Source of the DNA: Diphasiastrum complanatum
Taxonomy: Eukaryota; Streptophyta; Lycopodiopsida; Lycopodiales; Lycopodiaceae
Assembly (NCBI GenBank): GCA_029204225.1
Contig: CM055097.1
Location: 6,097,676 to 6,161,675 of the forward strand
DNA: 64,000 nucleotides
Direction of reading: 5' to 3'
The position numbers and the translations under genes were made by a program. Numbering within the stretch: the stretch's first letter is position 1; every line of letters begins with the position of its first letter. The notes beneath the pieces were generated by a model. It was not told the origin of the DNA, searched no databases, and saw only the letters and a program-made list of their open reading frames with translations. Positions 60,400 to 64,000 of this stretch are shown piece after piece.

Positions 60400-60800
60400 A
60401 TATATAATCAGCATTTCGATGATCCTTGTCTCTTCTTAATTCTACTTCATAATCAAACTCATCCTACCTGAAAGATCAGGTTTATTCACTAAATGTTTCA
60501 ATGCATAGTGATCTACATGAAAAACAAAAGGTTATCCTAAAAGATAATGTCTAACTTTCTTTACTGAATAAATCATTCCTAGTGCTTCATGCTCTGTAGC
60601 AGGAATAGTTCTTTTCTAATGCTACAAGTTGTCTACCCACATAATAGATTGGGTAATCTATATTTTGGTCATCTTTTTTACTAAGCACTACACCTATTGC
60701 AAATGATGATGTGTCTACATATACATGAAACTTTTTAGCCCAATCTGGAGAGCTAACTCCAGTCACTTCTACTAATGATTGTTTTAACTTATCAATCTTC
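60400..60800 (-). pseudogene. Ty3-gypsy RNase H domain
   Basis: The minus strand reads FHVYVDTSSFAIGVVLSKKD, PIYYVGRQL, a frameshift, then ATEHEALGMIYSVKKVRHYL, PFVFHVDHYALKHLV and NKPDLSG. These are the standard RNase H blocks (D in YVDTS, E in TEHEAL, D in HVDHYAL). Two frameshifts and a stop break it. The reverse transcriptase that should precede it (to the right) is missing except perhaps a few residues. Confidence 0.8.
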
Positions 60801-61753
60801 GTTTAAAAGCTTTTTAGCTTCCGAACTAATATCAACATCATAATGTTTTTCAGTAGACCTATCAAGGTCTAATTCTTTACTATTAGAAATTTCAACTAGT
60901 TGTTTTGCGACTTCCGCTTTTTCTATCACGTTTTTCGCATTTTTTGCAGATTTTGTCTTCTTAGTTTTCTTCTTATCTTTAAAAGTTGAAGAATCTTTAC
61001 TATTTCTAGTAGTTACTTTATTTATCTCTACATCTAAATCAGGCCATTGATGGTCTTGATCTTGTGATTCGGACTCTACTTCTATCCTTTGAACTACCAT
61101 GTCAGTGTTAGTTTTAGATGGCCTATCTCCCCAAACTGCTTAAGGAATGCTGCTTTTAAAGCGTTTCAAGTATTAATCGTTTTCGGTACTAATTGACTGT
61201 ACCAAATCCTAGCCTGCTTTTGTAGAAGACCTGGAAAAATTCCAACTTTGTCCTCGTCTGTATGGTCTTTATTTTCTATAGTAATAGATTCAAAATGGGA
61301 CAAATAACTGTCCGCATCTTCAGACTATGATCTCTTAAAGAAATCGTATCTGATTTTGGTAGATGTGGGTGGCGCTGGGTTCGCCATATTATCAGGTGGT
61401 GAACTAGGAGGACTAGGAGGACTAGGAGGATCAGGATCTAGACTACGCTCAGATGATGGTTCTGATGAAGAAGATTTTGATTTTGAACTTGGTTCGAAAG
61501 TGGAATCAGATGAATCTGATTCTTATGAGTATGTAGAACTTGGTATTTTAACGGACTTTTCCTCAAATGAATCTACAAACGTTGTAGTAGCGTTAATAAG
61601 ATCGTTAAACGCTTCAGGTGTTAATCTTGCTGTAACTGACAAATTTTGCAAATTTTGCAAATACAAATCTCTAGATTTTCTATATGCTTCTAATCGTTGT
61701 GCACGCTCTAAACGTTTCTGTTCAATAGTTGCTTGAGAGTGTGTTTTTGGCAT
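60801..61753 (-). pseudogene. Ty3-gypsy gag region (decayed)
   Basis: From ATG 61753 the frame reads MPKTHSQATIEQKRLERAQ with a coiled helix and a serine/acidic linker, then breaks. Near 61350-61150 the minus strand gives a gag-like core in other frames. 61100-60792 is an open lysine/acid-rich frame (STFKDKKKTKKTKSAKNAKN) that ends at the RNase H boundary. The start lies 70 bp from the primer-binding site, as expected for gag. No zinc knuckle or protease was recognised. Confidence 0.5.
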
Positions 61754-61819
61754 GCGTTACATGAGGAAGATTCATAGACTTAATACACTTAAAAATATTA
61801 CAAAAGATGAAATTCATCT

Positions 61820-61838
61820 CCCTGGCAACGGCGCCAAA
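61820..61838 (-). other. Gypsy primer-binding site
   Basis: On the minus strand the sequence reads TTTGGCGCCGTTGCCAGGGA. It matches the TGGCGCCGTTGCCGGGGA-type primer site that I associate with Athila/Tat-like gypsy elements (tRNA-Asp type). It lies next to the LTR end. Confidence 0.7.
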
Positions 61839-61843
61839 TTATG

Positions 61844-62822
61844 TAGTGGTCTAGTCAGTATAGATTTCCACAAAATCAATGAATTAAGTAGTATACAGGG
61901 TTTAATCGTTCCCCAAGAGAGAAAATAATCTCTTCTTTTGTATGATAAGTGTATGTAAGAAGGTGAATGGAATGTGATGTGTAATATTCACAATGAATAC
62001 TACAGCGACATATCTGATTATTCAAAGATATTTGGATAAATTGGCATCCAGAAACACCAATGGTGAAACGAGTTGTTCAAGGTCTGTGATTATAAAGGTT
62101 ACTTTATCTTCCAGGCTCTTAGAATAACAGTAAGCAATCAGATCAGATAGCAACTAGCAAATAGATTCATTAAACAGAATCGAATTGGATAATGATTCCT
62201 CTTAATCGAACACAGAGAATTAGTTCATTATCACAAGAAGCAAACAGAACAGAGCATCAAACAAGTTCATTATCTAAACACATAGCTCATTTAGAATTGA
62301 AAGAAGTTTTTCTTATGGTTAATCTTAACAGCTTCGGCTAATTCCCTGCACACATTAGTTAGGATTGTCGCTCTCTGGTGACGTCTGAAAATCCAAGTTA
62401 GAGTAACTGAAATTCAGTAAGAATGAAATGTATGTGTGACGCAGACAGACAAGTATCGCAAACAGTTACAGATCGTTCTGAGTGTATTCGCTCAATTGAT
62501 AAGAAGTAATGATGTAAGAGATGACAGAGGGAAAGAACGCTCAAGCTTATAGGAATTGGCTCTCTTCTCTCTATTGATACTCAAATCTGTACACGTGTAC
62601 AATGGCACGAAGTGTCGACCTTATAGGAACGATCACCGGCCTGAGTAACGTTTACCAACCGTTAAGATGTCGGTTGAGATCCACTAATGTGTCTCTATAG
62701 AGCGTCGCACAAAACGTCGCGAGTTTTAACTTAAAAATGAATTTACAAGATGCAAATAGGCCTTTACATGAATGTAGGCACTATAGCATATTTACATGTG
62801 TAAAAATTGAAATTTTTTACAA
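61844..62822 (-). mobile_element. 5' LTR of the gypsy element (right boundary approximate)
   Basis: On the plus strand it begins TGTAGTGGTCTAGTC next to the primer site. CGTTCCCCAAG at 61908 is shared with the LTR at 14009. The outer end is guessed at a TTTTTTACA near 62822 because no second LTR was found to compare. It has no coding capacity. Confidence 0.5.
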
Positions 62823-63636
62823 TATAAAACAATAACCTTGGATAATGTGGGATCATGAGGCTCCATAACGAATCAAAACTCTCTCCTGAATATGACCACA
62901 TGCACACTATCACAAACTTAAATATGTATAAAAATCATAAGTTGAAACATGGATTTTGACGAACATTATTCGTCAAAATCCATGCTCTTTCTATCTCTCT
63001 CACACGTAAAAACACATTATGTATTCTCTTTTAAACTCAACACAAATATCAACTGGTGGAGCTTGAATTGAATAGATTATCTAGTCAATTATATATTTCA
63101 CAAATATGGTCCATGAACCAATCTCTTTGTGGATTGGGACGCCACAGAGCAAAGTTTTGTTTAGCATTGCAATCTTGACACCATCAAACTTGAGCTCAAG
63201 GGTTCTCTTATTTCCATTTGCTCATGAACAAACATATTTTATTGCTAAAGTTCCTTTCCATTTAATTTAAGTATGATAAAAAAGACATTATAGCTCGTAC
63301 TTGACAACTTGAGAACAAAATATGCATAGATGTAGCTAGATTTATCTCACATGCATCTAATTTGGATAGTTTGACAAAACCATATTTGGTAGTACATGCA
63401 TGGTATAATACTCTATTTTAGATCAACTTTGTGGTCGATAGTTTTTATTGCTAAAGCTTTTTTTTGAAATATAAGGATAACAAAGTTACTTGCATATTTC
63501 ATAAATTGAACTATGCAAAATTGTGATTTAAACATTTTCAATGTATCTTAGTGATGGCCTTAATTTTTTTTTTCCTAGTAATATCCTGCTCAAATAAGGT
63601 GCTTGGTTTTCTTTCAGGAATCTTTGAGATACAAGA
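62823..63636. other. Intergenic or intronic sequence left of the DUF8039-like exon
   Basis: No coding frame. The inverted pair TTGACGAACATTATTCGTCAA at 62957-62977 is a perfect small palindrome arm set. The right part is probably an intron, because the next exon is preceded by TTTCTTTCAG. Confidence 0.45.
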
Positions 63637-64000
63637 AAAAGACAATGTCATTTTGCTTGTTCATGGCAAAGTGGTCAGTGAAGGGGCTGTCCACTCCATT
63701 GATCCTTCTATGAAATGCCACTTTGTCACTCTTGGAGAAAATAGGGTGTCAATTATAGTTGAGAAAGTGATTATGAGCAATGTTTTATTGCCATATTCAA
63801 CTGGTGATGCATCATTGTTGGAAGAGGCAATTGGATCATTTGTCATGTGGGACAAACAAGATATTCGTGCTTCATTTGTGGGCTCAAGTAGTAGCCAAAA
63901 AGATGCTACAAAAAGAAGAGTAACACGTGAAGCATGGGTCAACCAAAAAGCGATTCTTTGGTCCTTGGATCATACAAAAATTGTAGTTGAGGGCTATATC
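63619..64000 (+). CDS. DUF8039-like exon of an En/Spm-type or related transposon protein (runs off the edge)
   Basis: After the acceptor TTTCTTTCAG at 63609-63618 a plus frame is open to the end of the window. It begins GIFEIQEKDNVILLVHGKVV, then SEGAVHSIDPSMKCHFVTLG, SIIVEKVIMSNVLLPYST and LLEEAIGSFVMWDKQDI. This is the pattern of the DUF8039 domain found in plant transposon-related proteins (VAEG-like start, STDP-like turn, HHVPLG-like strand, AVG..I.WP end). A basic segment KDATKRRVTREAWVNQK follows. No start or stop is in view. Confidence 0.6.

Overview
This is an AT-rich stretch of a large, repeat-dominated plant nuclear genome. The evidence is plant Ty1-copia and Ty3-gypsy elements, a plant-type En/Spm (CACTA) tnp2 gene, a DUF7869-type transposase, spliceosomal introns and long (GA)n/(CT)n microsatellites. 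The copia and DUF7869 protein style suggests a fern or another non-angiosperm land plant, but that is an inference. I see no rRNA, tRNA or CRISPR array and no clear single-copy housekeeping gene.

Region 1-20 kb is a graveyard: a copia gag remnant carrying a 379-bp MITE (3.6-4.5 kb), a minisatellite and a GC-rich hairpin island (6.7-7.2 kb), a copia integrase/RT remnant (8.6-10.1 kb), a second copia gag with its primer-binding site (12.4-13.4 kb), DUF7869 transposase pieces on both strands (13.4-14.0 and 17.75-19.1 kb), and a probable minus-strand gypsy LTR with a very long (CT)n tract (14.0-15.5 kb). Region 19.1-34.2 kb is a readable nest. A CACTA tnp2 gene is split by copia element A (20078-31164, target duplication ATGCA). 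The right LTR of A is split in turn by copia element B (25180-30774, target duplication GTTTG). Removing both restores the tnp2 reading frame.

Region 36.9-54.9 kb is the most interesting part. On the left, all on the minus strand, are a histone H3-like protein with a very long N-terminal extension (called H), a possible BAH-like protein with a ubiquitin-like tail (B), an unrecognised acidic protein (C), and a multi-exon DDE-transposase-like gene (T). On the right, diverged homologues of T, C and B recur (T', C', B') with an extra unknown gene D. T and T' are head to head; C' and D are also head to head, across a bidirectional promoter flanked by an inverted duplication. By eye this is a duplicated multi-gene cassette combining a transposase-like enzyme with chromatin-like proteins. 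It could be an undescribed large mobile element or an old endogenised element.

Region 55-64 kb holds half of a MITE, inverted and tandem duplications, a decayed minus-strand Ty3-gypsy element (gag, RNase H, integrase, primer-binding site, LTR; most of the reverse transcriptase missing), and a DUF8039-like exon running off the right edge. All homology statements come from reading translations by eye; no database search was run.
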